From NCBI RefSeq assembly GCF_020010925.1, contig NZ_JAGJBZ010000002.1:2356001-2420000 (forward strand): a stretch of DNA of 64,000 bases. Reading direction: 5' to 3'. Shown here in pieces: positions 8,238 to 16,463 of this stretch. The position numbers and the translations under genes were made by a program. Position 1 is the stretch's first letter; each line of letters starts with the position of its first letter. Source of the stretch: Streptomyces griseiscabiei. GTDB lineage: Bacteria; Actinomycetota; Actinomycetes; Streptomycetales; Streptomycetaceae. A model generated the notes under the pieces. The model did not search any database and was not told the DNA's origin. It saw only the letters and a list, made by a program, of their open reading frames with translations.

Positions 8238-9335
8238 TCAGTACCCGAGCTGCCTGCGGACATACGGCGTCATCAGTGTCCGCGCCTTCGCGAGCGTGGA
8301 CGTACGCGCCCCCAGCACCGCCGTCTCCCCACCCGGCACCGGCAGCAGCGTGATCCCGTCGGCCGGCCCCAGCGGCACGATCAGCGGCGTCCGCCGGACC
8401 GGCCGGTACGGACGAGGCTGCTTGCGGTGCCGCCCCGAACCCGTCAGGTGCGAACGGATGTTGTGGGCGGCGATGTCCGCCTGGGCGAAGGCGACGGGGG
8501 AGATCTTCAGCTCGCTGACATCGTTCACATCGCCTACCGCGAACACGTCCAGCTGCCCGTCGACCCGCAGCATGTCGTCGACCTTGACCTGCCCGGCCTC
8601 GTTCAGCCACGCCCCGTGCCCGGCCAGCCGCAGCCAGAGCGTGTTCGGCGTGGTGCCGTTGGCCCAGAAGGACAGGTCGGCCTCGACGAGGTTCCCCCGC
8701 CCGTCCCGATAGGTGCCGAAGTCGGGGCCCGGGGAGACGAACGAGTCGAGCCGTACGTCCACGTCGTGCGACTCCAGCCAGGCCAGGGCCCGCCGCCCGG
8801 CCCGCCTGCTGCCGGTGGAGTTGAGCAGTTCGGACCCGGCGTGCGCGAGGGTGACCCGCGCCTCCGGCCGGGCGAGCCGCACCTCGGCGGCGAGTTCCAC
8901 CCCGCCCGGCCCGCCGCCGACGATCAGGACATGCCCGGCGGCGGCCACGCTCTCCTGGTGCGCGGCGAACGTCTTGCCCGCCTCCTCCACGGTGGTGCCC
9001 AGGAAACGGGCCGGCTCCGGATAGTCCGCACCCGTCGCGATCACCACCACGTCGTACGGCAGCCGCTCACCCGTGGCGAGCCGCACCTGCCGCTCGCCCG
9101 TGTCGATGTCGATCGCCTTGCCCACCACGACACGGCCGTTGCGCAGCAGTCGGTCGTAGGGGACGAAGGGCGTCCACGTCCATGCCTCGTGCACGCCCGC
9201 GCGCAGTGCGGCGATGCGGTGGAAGAAGACCTCCTTGCGGTCCACGAGGGTGACCCGTGCGACCTCGTCCAGCTGCTTGGCGAGGCGGATGCCCCCGTAT
9301 CCGCCGCCGATCACGATTACTTCGCCGTCGAGCAC
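8238..9335 (-). CDS. FAD-dependent pyridine nucleotide-disulfide-type oxidoreductase (Ndh/FSP1-like)
   Basis: 365 residues from GTG at 9335 with AGGAGA upstream. The N-terminal FAD site is 'VIVIGGGYGGIRLAKQLDE', the NAD(P) site is 'HVLIVGGGPGGVELAAEVR', and the late FAD motif is 'DVFAVGDVND'. There is no CxxxxC redox disulfide, which places it with the type II NADH dehydrogenase / FSP1 (AMID) group rather than with thioredoxin-reductase-like enzymes. No membrane helix is obvious; association with the membrane to reduce quinones is the usual role. The gene appears monocistronic. Confidence 0.85.
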   Translation of the reverse strand: MLDGEVIVIGGGYGGIRLAKQLDEVARVTLVDRKEVFFHRIAALRAGVHEAWTWTPFVPYDRLLRNGRVVVGKAIDIDTGERQVRLATGERLPYDVVVIATGADYPEPARFLGTTVEEAGKTFAAHQESVAAAGHVLIVGGGPGGVELAAEVRLARPEARVTLAHAGSELLNSTGSRRAGRRALAWLESHDVDVRLDSFVSPGPDFGTYRDGRGNLVEADLSFWANGTTPNTLWLRLAGHGAWLNEAGQVKVDDMLRVDGQLDVFAVGDVNDVSELKISPVAFAQADIAAHNIRSHLTGSGRHRKQPRPYRPVRRTPLIVPLGPADGITLLPVPGGETAVLGARTSTLAKARTLMTPYVRRQLGY

Positions 9336-9481
9336 GCCAGTTCTCCTGTGCGGTGTGGGGGGAGAGATGACGAGCGTAACGTTTGAAACTTAAAGCTGCG
9401 GGCGGGGCTCGTGTGTGTTGTGTGAAGCGACGACGGACGACACGAGTCATCGGCCGCCCGTGCTCTGCCTAGGCTGGGGCC

Positions 9482-9970
9482 GTGACCGACAACGACCGGC
9501 CTCTCGCCGTATTCGACCTGGACAACACCCTCGCCGACACCGCGCACCGGCAGCGGTTCCTGGAGGGCGCGCGGCGCGACTGGGCCGCGTTCTTCGCCGC
9601 CGCCCCGCAGGATCCGCCGCTGGCGGAGGGGGTCGCGCTGGCGCGCGAGAGCGCCGAGGAGTGCGAGGTCGTGTATCTGACCGGGCGGCCCGAGCGCTGC
9701 CGCCGCGACACCGTCGACTGGCTGGCCGCGCACGGACTGCCCGAGGGGCGGATCTGGATGCGCCGGAACAACGACCGCAGGCCCGCCCGCCGCACCAAAC
9801 TGGAGATCCTCCGCGAACTGTCGCGGACCCGGGAGATCCGCGTCCTCGTGGACGACGACGAACTGGTCTGCGAGGACGCGGAGCGGGCGGGCTTCACGGT
9901 CGTCCGGGCGCGCTGGGCCGCCGCCTCCGCCGCGCTGAAGGCGGCGCAGGAGCGGGAGGGGCGGACCTGA
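9482..9970 (+). CDS. HAD superfamily hydrolase, polynucleotide-kinase-phosphatase-like
   Basis: 162 residues from GTG at 9482. All four HAD motifs are visible: motif I 'AVFDLDNTLADT' (nucleophile Asp and +2 Asp), motif II 'VVYLTGRPE', motif III Lys in 'RRTKLEIL', and motif IV 'VLVDDDE'. No cap domain of note is present. The layout resembles the phosphatase half of T4 PNKP or LNS2-like HAD proteins that act on nucleotides or nucleic-acid ends. No neighbour helps define the substrate. The gene converges on dodecin with 21 bp between the stop codons. Confidence 0.8.
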   Translation: MTDNDRPLAVFDLDNTLADTAHRQRFLEGARRDWAAFFAAAPQDPPLAEGVALARESAEECEVVYLTGRPERCRRDTVDWLAAHGLPEGRIWMRRNNDRRPARRTKLEILRELSRTREIRVLVDDDELVCEDAERAGFTVVRARWAAASAALKAAQEREGRT

Positions 9971-9991
9971 GCGTCCGCCGCGGCGGTCCGG

Positions 9992-10210
9992 TCAGCCGGT
10001 CTCGTCGTCCAGGCGGAAGCCGACCTTGAGGCCGACCTGGTAGTGCGCGATCTGCCCGTTCTCGATGTGCCCCCTCACCTGCGTCACCTCGAACCAGTCC
10101 AGGTTGCGCAGGGTCTGGGCGGCGCGGGCGACGCCGTTGCGGATCGCCTGGTCCACGCTCTCGTCCGAACTGCCGACGATCTCGGTGACCCGGTACACGT
10201 GGTCGGTCAT
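9992..10210 (-). CDS. dodecin family flavin-binding protein
   Basis: 72 residues, the family's normal size. The start is ATG at 10210 with AAGGAGA 8 bp upstream. The sequence matches dodecin throughout: 'VYRVTEIVGSSDESVDQAIRNGVARAAQTLRNLDWFEVTQVRG', then 'GQIAHYQVGLKVGFRLDD'. It has the conserved Trp that stacks on the flavin and the two long beta strands. Dodecins form hollow dodecamers that store or buffer riboflavin/FMN or CoA. No operon partner is seen. Confidence 0.93.
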   Translation of the reverse strand: MTDHVYRVTEIVGSSDESVDQAIRNGVARAAQTLRNLDWFEVTQVRGHIENGQIAHYQVGLKVGFRLDDETG

Positions 10211-10367
10211 ACGGGTTCTCCTTGTCGCGTGCTCCGTCGGTGGCCGGTGGGCCACATCCATCCACGGTGCCTCAGGCTCCGCCGGTTCGCGAGGGGGCCG
10301 GGGTGGGTGGGGGTGCGTCGTCGGGTGCGGGTCCGGTGGGGGCTGGTCGGGCAGCCCCTGCTTTTCA

Positions 10368-10396
10368 GGGGCGCGGGGAACTGCGCGAGAAGCCCC
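10368..10396. repeat. Streptomyces intergenic hairpin repeat, copy 2
   Basis: The same 20-base core as at 8183, GGGGCGCGGGGAACTGCGCG, is followed by AGAAGCCCC. It lies between the dodecin gene and the egtD remnant, both transcribed leftward, about 48 bp downstream of the egtD stop. A terminator role is plausible. Confidence 0.7.
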
Positions 10397-10443
10397 ACCG
10401 GGCCGCACCCGACGACGTACCCCTCAGCCCAGCCCCGACCTCC

Positions 10444-10772
10444 CTACCCGGCCCGGCTCAAGGACAGCGCGAAACGACCGCCCTCGTCCGTCCACCAGTG
10501 GGTCAACCCCAGCCCGGCGGAGGCGAGTTCGGCCCGCACCCCCTCCCTCCTGAACTTCGCGGACACCTCGGTCCGCACCTCCTCCCCGGCCTCGAACTCG
10601 ACCGCGAGGCCCAGCGCGGGGATCTTCACGGTCTGCGCCACGAGGGACCGCAACCGCATCTCGATCCACTCGCACTCCACGTTCCAGAGGGCGACATGCT
10701 CGAACGCGTCGGGGTCGAAGTCCGCCCCCAGCTCCCGGTCGACCACGTTCAGCACGTTCTTGTTGAACTCGG
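10444..10772 (-). pseudogene. egtD: egtD C-terminal remnant (histidine N-alpha-methyltransferase of ergothioneine synthesis)
   Basis: About 108 codons remain, starting abruptly at '[24 protein letters not shown]' and continuing '[18 protein letters not shown]' and '[30 protein letters not shown]' to the natural stop. This matches the C-terminal third of EgtD; the SAM-binding domain and N-terminus are absent. An in-frame TAA lies two codons upstream of the first EgtD-like residues. The sequence change at about 10770-10775 marks the left edge of the accessory island. No egtA, B, C or E gene and no N-terminal half were found in the window. Confidence 0.8.
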
Positions 10773-11078
10773 CTTATGCGGGCGCGGACATGTCCGGATG
10801 CCAGCCGTAGAACCTGGGAGGCGCATCGGGACGTTTCGTCGGAGGTAGCCCTCACTCGCGTCTTCCTCGCCTCGTTCCTCGTCAGGCATGCGATCTTTGA
10901 TCATCTCCATGATGTGGCTGCTCGGTAGCCAGTCGGGCGGTCGGTTCTCGGCAATGCGCCGGTTCTCCTCCAATCGGCAAGCCCGTTCTAGGTGACACGC
11001 GGCCAGCGGTGGACGGAGAAGAAGGCTCTGCATAACCGCGCCCTTGAGCTCCGCTGTGAGATTGCTGCCGGACCGCAC
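10773..11078 (-). pseudogene. hypothetical protein fragment at island edge
   Basis: The coding-like stretch 'HLERACRLEENRRIAENRPPDWLPSSHIMEMIKDRMPDEERGEEDASEGYL' is in an open frame from GTG at 11078. It reads into the egtD junction and then terminates in the egtD DNA at 10749. Coding-like residues also continue upstream of 11078 to about 11165 without a start, so the gene is probably truncated at both ends. I do not recognise the family. Confidence 0.4.
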
Positions 11079-11220
11079 GTCGGGCTCGACCTCCTGCGGC
11101 TGACGGGTGTGTACGGCCTCCCAGCGTATGTGTCTCGTGACCTCGTCGATAGTGGATGTCCGACCGAGTCATTGGACTGTTTCACTTCGCGACGCCATGG
11201 ATGTGACATCCGCTCCTGGA

Positions 11221-11494
11221 GCGCGAATTCGTGGGCATCCTGTTCGCTAATGATGAGCGCCGCGACCTCGGTCCGGAGGTGGTGCTCAAGGAGAAGCAGG
11301 ACACGGCTCTCTCTGGGAATTACTCATTCCCATGACGGCGGCGATCGGCGCGGCCGTCGAGCAGGACCGATGAACAGGTGGCGGAATATCTCGACGTCAG
11401 CTCACAATTCTCGGCCTGGCGCATGAACGCTTCAAGCGCTCAGGAAATCGCCCAACGGACGCTTCAGGAGCGGTCGATGGGGATACAACGTTAG
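11221..11494 (+). pseudogene. possible ImmA/IrrE-type metalloprotease C-terminal relic
   Basis: Two coding-like pieces occur in different frames: 'FVGILFANDERRDLGPEVVLKEKQDTALSG' (from 11227) and 'QVAEYLDVSSQFSAWRMNASSAQEIAQRT' ending at the TAG at 11494. The second piece resembles the C-terminal helix-turn segment of ImmA/IrrE proteins. The HExxH core is not visible. Base composition is lower in GC than the neighbours. Treat this as a frameshifted relic; the family call is tentative. Confidence 0.3.
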
Positions 11495-11594
11495 TCCGTC
11501 AGGTCCCTGGTTCACCGCTGACAGCGAGGATGATGCCCCGACGCCTTTCTCGCGATATCAGCGTTGAGCCTCGTGAGTCGTCAATGCCTGTCGG

Positions 11595-12650
11595 TCACCG
11601 GCGGGCCGCGCCTCCGAACCCATGCTTGCTGTGTTCTGCCAGTGTCCAGTGCAGATCTCCCGACACCGAGTGGACACTCCACGAGCTGATTTGTCCTGCG
11701 ACCGCCAATCGGTCAAGCGCATTCACGAACTCCGTTGTGGCCAGCCCACACTCCCGTGCCATCCGATCCACTTCCATTATTCCGTGGATGCTCTCCGGGG
11801 TGGTATGAGCCGTGAGGCACATGGTGATCAGACGAGGAAGCGGGGCGCAGTCCCTACGGACGCGGCAGGCGGCGCGCAGCGCCCAGTCCGCGGCGACGAG
11901 CCGGTCAGGGCGGGCCGGGCATTGGGCGAAGAGCCCTACGTCGAGGAGTTGGACAACCACAGCGCCTGCTTTGGCGCGCGACGCAGGCGGAGGTGCATAC
12001 AGCCAGCGGGCCTGGTGTAGCTCCCGCCAAGAATCCCTCGCAGGTTCCAGACGAAGGCTGCGCAATACTCCGAGTGGCAAGCGGACTTGAGCTGAGTCGT
12101 TCATGCGCAGGGCGCATTGCAGGGCGATCAGACGGGCGGCGGCTCCGGTCTCGGCCGGCAGGGCAGAGGAGAGGTAGCTGAGCATCTCCCGGACCCGGGT
12201 TTGGGCATCCGGGCCTCTGGGGCTGCGGCGTTTTCGACGGACGCCCACATGCGCTGATGGTGCTGCCGGTGCGTTGATCAATGTGTCCGGAACGACGGCC
12301 GCTTGAGACGTGGCGGCGGCACAGGCTGTGCACATGTCAGCCAGGCGCCAGAGTCGTCCGCCTCGCTCGCGCGCTACCACAAGCCGGATGGGTCCACCAC
12401 AGCCTCGATGGCGTGGGTGCCAACTGCAGCCGCGTTCGTGGCACTGGCAAGTCCGAAGGTGCGCGGGGAGGAGATCGCGGCGAGCGTGTCCTGCCAGGTG
12501 GGCCAGAAGCTCCGACCGAGCGGAAGTGCTGCCGAGGAGTCGCCCACTGTGGGAGCACTGCTGGCATACGAGGATCGGTCCGCCGGGCTCCGGGCGCAGT
12601 TCCACGGTCCAGGCGCGCCCGACGCCGGGTCGTGCCGTGCAAAGCCTCAT
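11595..12650 (-). CDS. hypothetical Cys/His-rich protein of the island
   Basis: 351 residues from the ATG at 12650; an upstream GTG at 12800 would start inside the palindrome array and is unlikely. The N-terminal half is rich in Cys/His: 'LVCQQCSHSG', 'HLAGHARRDLLPAHLRTCQCHERGCSWHPRHRGCGG' and 'CTACAAA' suggest at least two zinc-binding clusters. The C-terminal half, with 'LPLGVLRSLRLE' and 'IMEVDRMARECGLATTEFVNALDRLAVAGQISSWSV', looks like a winged helix. It is divergent from the XRE gene at 12815 with an operator array between. A DNA-binding or conjugation-related role is a guess; I do not recognise the family. Confidence 0.55.
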   Translation of the reverse strand: MRLCTARPGVGRAWTVELRPEPGGPILVCQQCSHSGRLLGSTSARSELLAHLAGHARRDLLPAHLRTCQCHERGCSWHPRHRGCGGPIRLVVARERGGRLWRLADMCTACAAATSQAAVVPDTLINAPAAPSAHVGVRRKRRSPRGPDAQTRVREMLSYLSSALPAETGAAARLIALQCALRMNDSAQVRLPLGVLRSLRLEPARDSWRELHQARWLYAPPPASRAKAGAVVVQLLDVGLFAQCPARPDRLVAADWALRAACRVRRDCAPLPRLITMCLTAHTTPESIHGIMEVDRMARECGLATTEFVNALDRLAVAGQISSWSVHSVSGDLHWTLAEHSKHGFGGAARR

Positions 12651-12718
12651 GGGGGGCGTGTTCCTCCCGTCATATCTGCGCCGGACCCGCAGAGGAGTGG
12701 GGTGGCTCGCACACGGTA

Positions 12719-12798
12719 GTGCAGACCTCTGCCCTCCCTCCGGTGTCACTATCAGCGGAAATAGGGCAGAGGTCTGCACTGACAGGGCAGTAGTCTGC
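12719..12798. promoter_or_regulatory. operator array between divergent genes (17-bp inverted repeat plus a third site)
   Basis: GTGCAGACCTCTGCCCT (12719-12735) and its perfect inverted copy AGGGCAGAGGTCTGCAC (12763-12779) are separated by 27 bp. A third, near-identical direct copy AGGGCAGTAGTCTGCAC lies at 12782-12798. The array fills the gap between the minus-strand Cys-rich gene and the XRE gene at 12815. The XRE protein is the obvious candidate ligand. Confidence 0.7.
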
Positions 12799-12814
12799 AC
12801 CGTCGGATTGTCGG

Positions 12815-13084
12815 GTGACGATCTTCCCGCCCGACCCCGATTTCGAGGCGCTGCGTCTGGAGCTTGCGCGGCTGCGGGCGGCGCAGGGCTGGAGCTATGA
12901 CGAGCTCGCTGCTCGAAGCGGCCTGGCCAGAAGGACCCTCATTGAGATTGAGCAGGGACGAACCCTCGGCACTCTCAAGACCTGGCACGCACTCGCCCAT
13001 GCGCTGAACACTCCGCTGGACGAACTCTTCGGAACGCTGTGTAAGGGGCACGAGCCTCCAGGGTCGACCGACGTTGGCCTCTGA
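12815..13084 (+). CDS. small XRE family transcriptional regulator
   Basis: 89 residues from GTG at 12815. A single helix-turn-helix domain fills most of the protein: 'LELARLRAAQGWSYDELAARSGLARRTLIEIEQGRTLGTLKTWHALAHALNTPLDELF'. There is no extra domain. No strong ribosome site is seen, and the operator array ends 17 bp upstream of the start, so the transcript leader must be very short or absent. It probably represses itself and the divergent Cys-rich gene, as small XRE proteins do in phages and integrative elements. Confidence 0.8.
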   Translation: MTIFPPDPDFEALRLELARLRAAQGWSYDELAARSGLARRTLIEIEQGRTLGTLKTWHALAHALNTPLDELFGTLCKGHEPPGSTDVGL

Positions 13085-13236
13085 CTGGCAGGCCCTGCGC
13101 CAATCACCCGGACCGGTGACGCGACGCGAACCTCTGATCGGTATCTCGCATGTGTGTTTCATGAGATGGGGCTGTTCGAGGTACCTTCCGGCCCCGACGC
13201 CACCGATGCGGCGTGTTGCCTGGCACCTTCACGCTC

Positions 13237-14118
13237 ATGCGTTGTTCATCCACACCGTGGCACTGGGACGGCAGCCCCGCTGTCTCCCACTCCCGACGCT
13301 CACTGCGTGTCCAGCACGACAGCCCCAGTCGACTCCTGCGCTGTGCTCAGCGAGATCGGTGCCGACAGTGCGGCAACCTGGTCGAGTGGTACGAGCGCAG
13401 CTTTGCGCGGCCCGTTTGCCTGCACCCTCGGGAGGTGCCCGCGGTGAAGGTGCCCGCAGCCCACCGCTGGCACGTCAGCTCCGGTGTTGCGCATCCGGCT
13501 GGCGACGGCAGTGCGTGGTGCCGCCTGGCGCATGGCCATGTCTGCCCCGCTCGTGAAGCTGTGCCCGAAACATCCGCGTTGGATGGGCTGCGGCGCGTGC
13601 TGGCTCTGAACACGCGCCGTCGGATCGACAGCGGCGCGTTCACCCCCGGCGCTCCTCCGAGCCGACCAACGGCACAACCAGACGTCTGTCGACCCGCCAG
13701 GCCCGTCGTGCAGCTCCTGTACGTCCGCTACCTTGCTGCGCACCCCGTGGACGAAATCCAGTGCGTGGCACAGACACGGCGCCGCGACCGTTGTACGCAG
13801 AGGCTCCTCCGCCCGGGGGAAACCCAGGTGGGCGTCTGGACGCTGGTACCAGCCACGGCCGCAAGGGGACAACTTGCTCTGCCCTGCGAGGTCATGGCGC
13901 TATATGACCTCACGGCCCTGCCCTACGCCGAGCAGCTGCGCTGGCGCATGCAGCGCTGTTCCGCTCACGCCGCAATCCCGTCAGCAGCGGACCTCGCGTT
14001 GGCTGACTGGGAACCCTTCGACCCCATGCTCCATCACGCGCACGTCCGCAACCGCCTGCCGGATCACGTCCGTCGTCCACGCCAGACCCATCACGAGCAC
14101 GGAACGGGCACGCCGTGA
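13237..14118 (+). CDS. DUF6083-like protein
   Basis: 293 residues from an ATG at 13237 (an in-frame ATG at 13213 is the alternative). The conserved stretch 'SPSRLLRCAQRDRCRQCGNLVEWYERSFARPVCLHPREVPA', followed by 'CRLAHGHVCPAREA', has a CxxC and further Cys/His residues suited to zinc binding. I recognise it as the Streptomyces family DUF6083, whose function is unknown to me. It starts a three-gene operon with overlapping or near-overlapping ends, the last gene being a UvrD-like helicase. That context suggests a nucleic-acid role. Confidence 0.65.
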   Translation: MRCSSTPWHWDGSPAVSHSRRSLRVQHDSPSRLLRCAQRDRCRQCGNLVEWYERSFARPVCLHPREVPAVKVPAAHRWHVSSGVAHPAGDGSAWCRLAHGHVCPAREAVPETSALDGLRRVLALNTRRRIDSGAFTPGAPPSRPTAQPDVCRPARPVVQLLYVRYLAAHPVDEIQCVAQTRRRDRCTQRLLRPGETQVGVWTLVPATAARGQLALPCEVMALYDLTALPYAEQLRWRMQRCSAHAAIPSAADLALADWEPFDPMLHHAHVRNRLPDHVRRPRQTHHEHGTGTP

Positions 14119-14639
14119 CGTCGCACCACGCCATTGAAATCCTGCTGACCAGGCCAGCCACAGACGGTGAGCTCGATCGAGTGCGTCGTACGGTGCCGCT
14201 TGCAGCGAGCAGGGACCGCACCCGGCTGATGGCCGTCCACCCGGCCAAGACGCCCAGCCGCGCGCTGCAATCACTGCGCAGACGACTGCAACACCTTCTG
14301 CCCATCGACGTGCTGACCACCCACTACCCCGACCAGCACGGGCAGGTCCTCCTCAACCTTGAACTCAGCCGTACCGCGCGAGCGGCGATTCACCGGGCCG
14401 CGACTGCCAGTGGACAGCGGCCCGGAGACTTCGTCGGCCGGAGTGTGACCGCAGCCCTCGATCGGAACGAGAGGGAACGCTCTCGGCAACTGACGGCGCA
14501 ACTCGAAGACCTACTGGCTCGCCATTCCTCCGAGGACCTACTGGCCTGCACAGCCCGAATCCTGCTCCGCCGTCGTAGCTCGGCCGCATCTGACTCATAC
14601 GCAGCCGACCGCGATCGGCGAGGCCACACGAACCCCTAG
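14115..14639 (+). CDS. hypothetical protein, middle gene of DUF6083/helicase operon
   Basis: 174 residues from GTG at 14115, overlapping the upstream stop by 4 bp (GTGA). The N-terminus 'AIEILLTRPATDGELDRVRRTVPLAAS' looks like a small alpha/beta unit. The middle 'LSRTARAAIHRAATASGQRPGDFVGRSVTAALDRNERERSRQL' resembles a ribbon-helix-helix/ParD-like or plasmid-partition helix segment, and the C-terminus is Arg/Ser-rich. I do not recognise a named family. Tight coupling to both neighbours says it works with them. Confidence 0.55.
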   Translation: MTSHHAIEILLTRPATDGELDRVRRTVPLAASRDRTRLMAVHPAKTPSRALQSLRRRLQHLLPIDVLTTHYPDQHGQVLLNLELSRTARAAIHRAATASGQRPGDFVGRSVTAALDRNERERSRQLTAQLEDLLARHSSEDLLACTARILLRRRSSAASDSYAADRDRRGHTNP

Positions 14640-14650
14640 TCCTTTCCTCC

Positions 14651-16126
14651 GTGGAGGCCACGTTGTACACGCCCACCGACGAACAGGCTCATGCCGTCAA
14701 AGCCTTCCAAGATGGCCATCACCTCGTGCTACAGGCCGGCGCCGGCACTGGAAAGACCAGCACGCTGAGCCTGCTCGCCTCCAGCACCAAGCGCCGAGGG
14801 CGCTACCTCGCCTTCAACAAGGACATCGCACGCGACGCCTCAGGACGCTTCCCGCGATCCGTGATGTGTAAAACCGCCCATGCCACTGCTTACGCCGCGC
14901 TCGGCCATCGTTTTGCCCGCCGCCTCAACAGTCCGCGGCAGCCCGCATGGAAAACCGGCCAGGCCCTCGGCATCAACCGCTCCGTCCGCATCGGGGATCA
15001 CAACATCACCCAGCGGACGCTTTCACACGCCGTCGTGCGTACCGTGACGCGCTTTTGCTACTCCGCCGACCGCGCCCCGGCCTGTCATCATGTACCACGC
15101 TTGCGCGGCCTGGACGCGCCCGGTGAGCACGCCCAAGTGGTAGATGTGGTCGTGCCGTTCGCCGTGAAAGCCTGGGCAGATCTACAGAACCACGAGCAGG
15201 GCGTGGTCCGCTTCGAACACGACCATTACCTGAAGATGTGGGCCCTGACCGCACCGAAGATCGAAGCAGACTTCCTCTTCCTCGACGAGGCCCAGGACAC
15301 GAACCCCGTCCTGGAACAGGTCTTCGCCGCCCAGCGTGACCACGCCCAGTTGGTCATGGTCGGCGACTCCGCCCAAGCCATCTATGGCTGGCGCGGCGCC
15401 TGCGACGTGATGAGCCGCTTCGACGCGGCGCAGCTGACCCTGACACGCTCCTTCCGCTTCGGCCCCGGGATCGCCGACCAGGCCAACCGGTGGCTCGCCC
15501 TTGCCGACGCTCCCATCCGGCTGACCGGCACGGACACCATCCCCGCCGAAATCGGCGACGTCCGCAGCCCGGACGCGGTGTTGTGCCGCACCAACATCGG
15601 CGCCATGGCGGAAGTCATGCGCCTGCTCGCTGACGGTAGGCGCGTCGCCCTCACCCGGGGAGGGCAACAGTTGGCTGCGCTGGCCATCGCAGCCCGCGAT
15701 CTGAAGGACGGCCGCCGTACGAACCACCCGGAGCTGGTGCTGTTCGCCTCCTGGGGCGAACTGCAGGACTACGCCGCATACGACCCGGCCGGCCGTGACC
15801 TCCAGCCCTTCGTCGATCTCGTCGACACCCACGGGCCTGACGCGATCCTCGCCGCTGTTGAGGAACTCACAGACGAGACGACCGCCGACGTCACCGTCTC
15901 GACTGCTCACAAGGCGAAGGGACGCGAATGGCACGCCGTGAAGATTGCAGAAGACTTCCCGGAGCCGAAGGACACGGACCAGCATGACAACGAAGGCCGC
16001 CCGATTCCGGAACCTGTGAACGCCACCGACGCCCGCCTCGCCTACGTCGCGGTCACCCGCGCCCGCAGCCGACTCGACCTCGGCGGACTGGCATGGATCG
16101 AAAACCGCTCATCCGTTTCGGAGTGA
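14651..16126 (+). CDS. UvrD/Rep-like superfamily 1 DNA helicase
   Basis: 491 residues from GTG at 14651. The GGAGG at 14652-14656 overlaps that codon, so the TTG at 14663 ('LYTPTDEQAHAV') may be the real start. SF1 motifs are in order: Q/I 'LQAGAGTGKTST', Ia 'YLAFNKDIARDA', II 'FLFLDEAQDTNP', III 'LVMVGDSAQAIYGWRGA', IV region 'LTRSFRFGPGIADQAN', V 'VTVSTAHKAKGREW', VI 'LAYVAVTRARSRLDL'. It is shorter than housekeeping UvrD/PcrA because the 2B insertions are reduced. All catalytic motifs look intact. It ends the DUF6083 operon. Island-borne small UvrD-like helicases occur in mobile and defence loci. Confidence 0.85.
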   Translation: MEATLYTPTDEQAHAVKAFQDGHHLVLQAGAGTGKTSTLSLLASSTKRRGRYLAFNKDIARDASGRFPRSVMCKTAHATAYAALGHRFARRLNSPRQPAWKTGQALGINRSVRIGDHNITQRTLSHAVVRTVTRFCYSADRAPACHHVPRLRGLDAPGEHAQVVDVVVPFAVKAWADLQNHEQGVVRFEHDHYLKMWALTAPKIEADFLFLDEAQDTNPVLEQVFAAQRDHAQLVMVGDSAQAIYGWRGACDVMSRFDAAQLTLTRSFRFGPGIADQANRWLALADAPIRLTGTDTIPAEIGDVRSPDAVLCRTNIGAMAEVMRLLADGRRVALTRGGQQLAALAIAARDLKDGRRTNHPELVLFASWGELQDYAAYDPAGRDLQPFVDLVDTHGPDAILAAVEELTDETTADVTVSTAHKAKGREWHAVKIAEDFPEPKDTDQHDNEGRPIPEPVNATDARLAYVAVTRARSRLDLGGLAWIENRSSVSE

Positions 16127-16159
16127 GGGACTGTAAAACTGGCTGGACAGACCCGTGGC

Positions 16160-16370
16160 GCGTGGGCGTGCTCCCCGGCCTGGATGTCGGCAAGGGCGCT
16201 CACCACGGCCACGTCCTGGTGAGCGTGGACCAGCCCGCCTCATCGGAGCCCCCTGACCGTCGCCCGGGATGCGGGCTGCAAGGTCGCCCACCTGCCCGGC
16301 CTGGCGATGCGCCGAATCGCCACCTCTATCCGGGCGAGGCCAAGACCGACGCACACCCACTGCACTTACA
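16160..16370 (+). pseudogene. IS110 family transposase N-terminal relic
   Basis: 'LPGLDVGKGAHHGHVL' matches the IS110 DEDD-type N-terminal motif (WAGxDVGK.HHH.V). Further on, 'KVAHLPGLAMRRIA' and, one frame over, 'LYPGEAKTDA' match the region just before the second acidic motif. The reading frame is broken at least once. The segment stops exactly where a second IS110 fragment (28866) would continue. Confidence 0.6.
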
Positions 16371-16375
16371 TAGAT

Positions 16376-16407
16376 GTAGGTACCTTACTCAAAGGTGGGT
16401 ACTTTCC
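16376..16407. promoter_or_regulatory. candidate HxlR-type operator (two half-similar GTrGGTACyTTmC repeats)
   Basis: GTAGGTACCTTAC (16376-16388) and GTGGGTACTTTCC (16395-16407) form a 19-bp-period direct repeat upstream of the truncated quinone reductase/SDR gene. Such GTAC-containing sites occur with HxlR regulators of qorB-like genes. No hxlR gene is present here; the IS110 relic lies just upstream. Confidence 0.4.
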
Positions 16408-16463
16408 TGGAGTTAGCGCTTGCCGTCGGTTGGCGACATCGCACCCCACAAGGAGTTCTGATC

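Noticed and set aside
9971..9991. CCGCCGCGGCGG palindrome between HAD and dodecin genes
   Set aside because: No loop and very short; common by chance in GC-rich DNA, although weak terminator activity is possible.
10992..11426. 144-residue plus-strand frame
   Set aside because: No family resemblance; better coding signal lies in other frames (the 11078 fragment and the ImmA-like relic).
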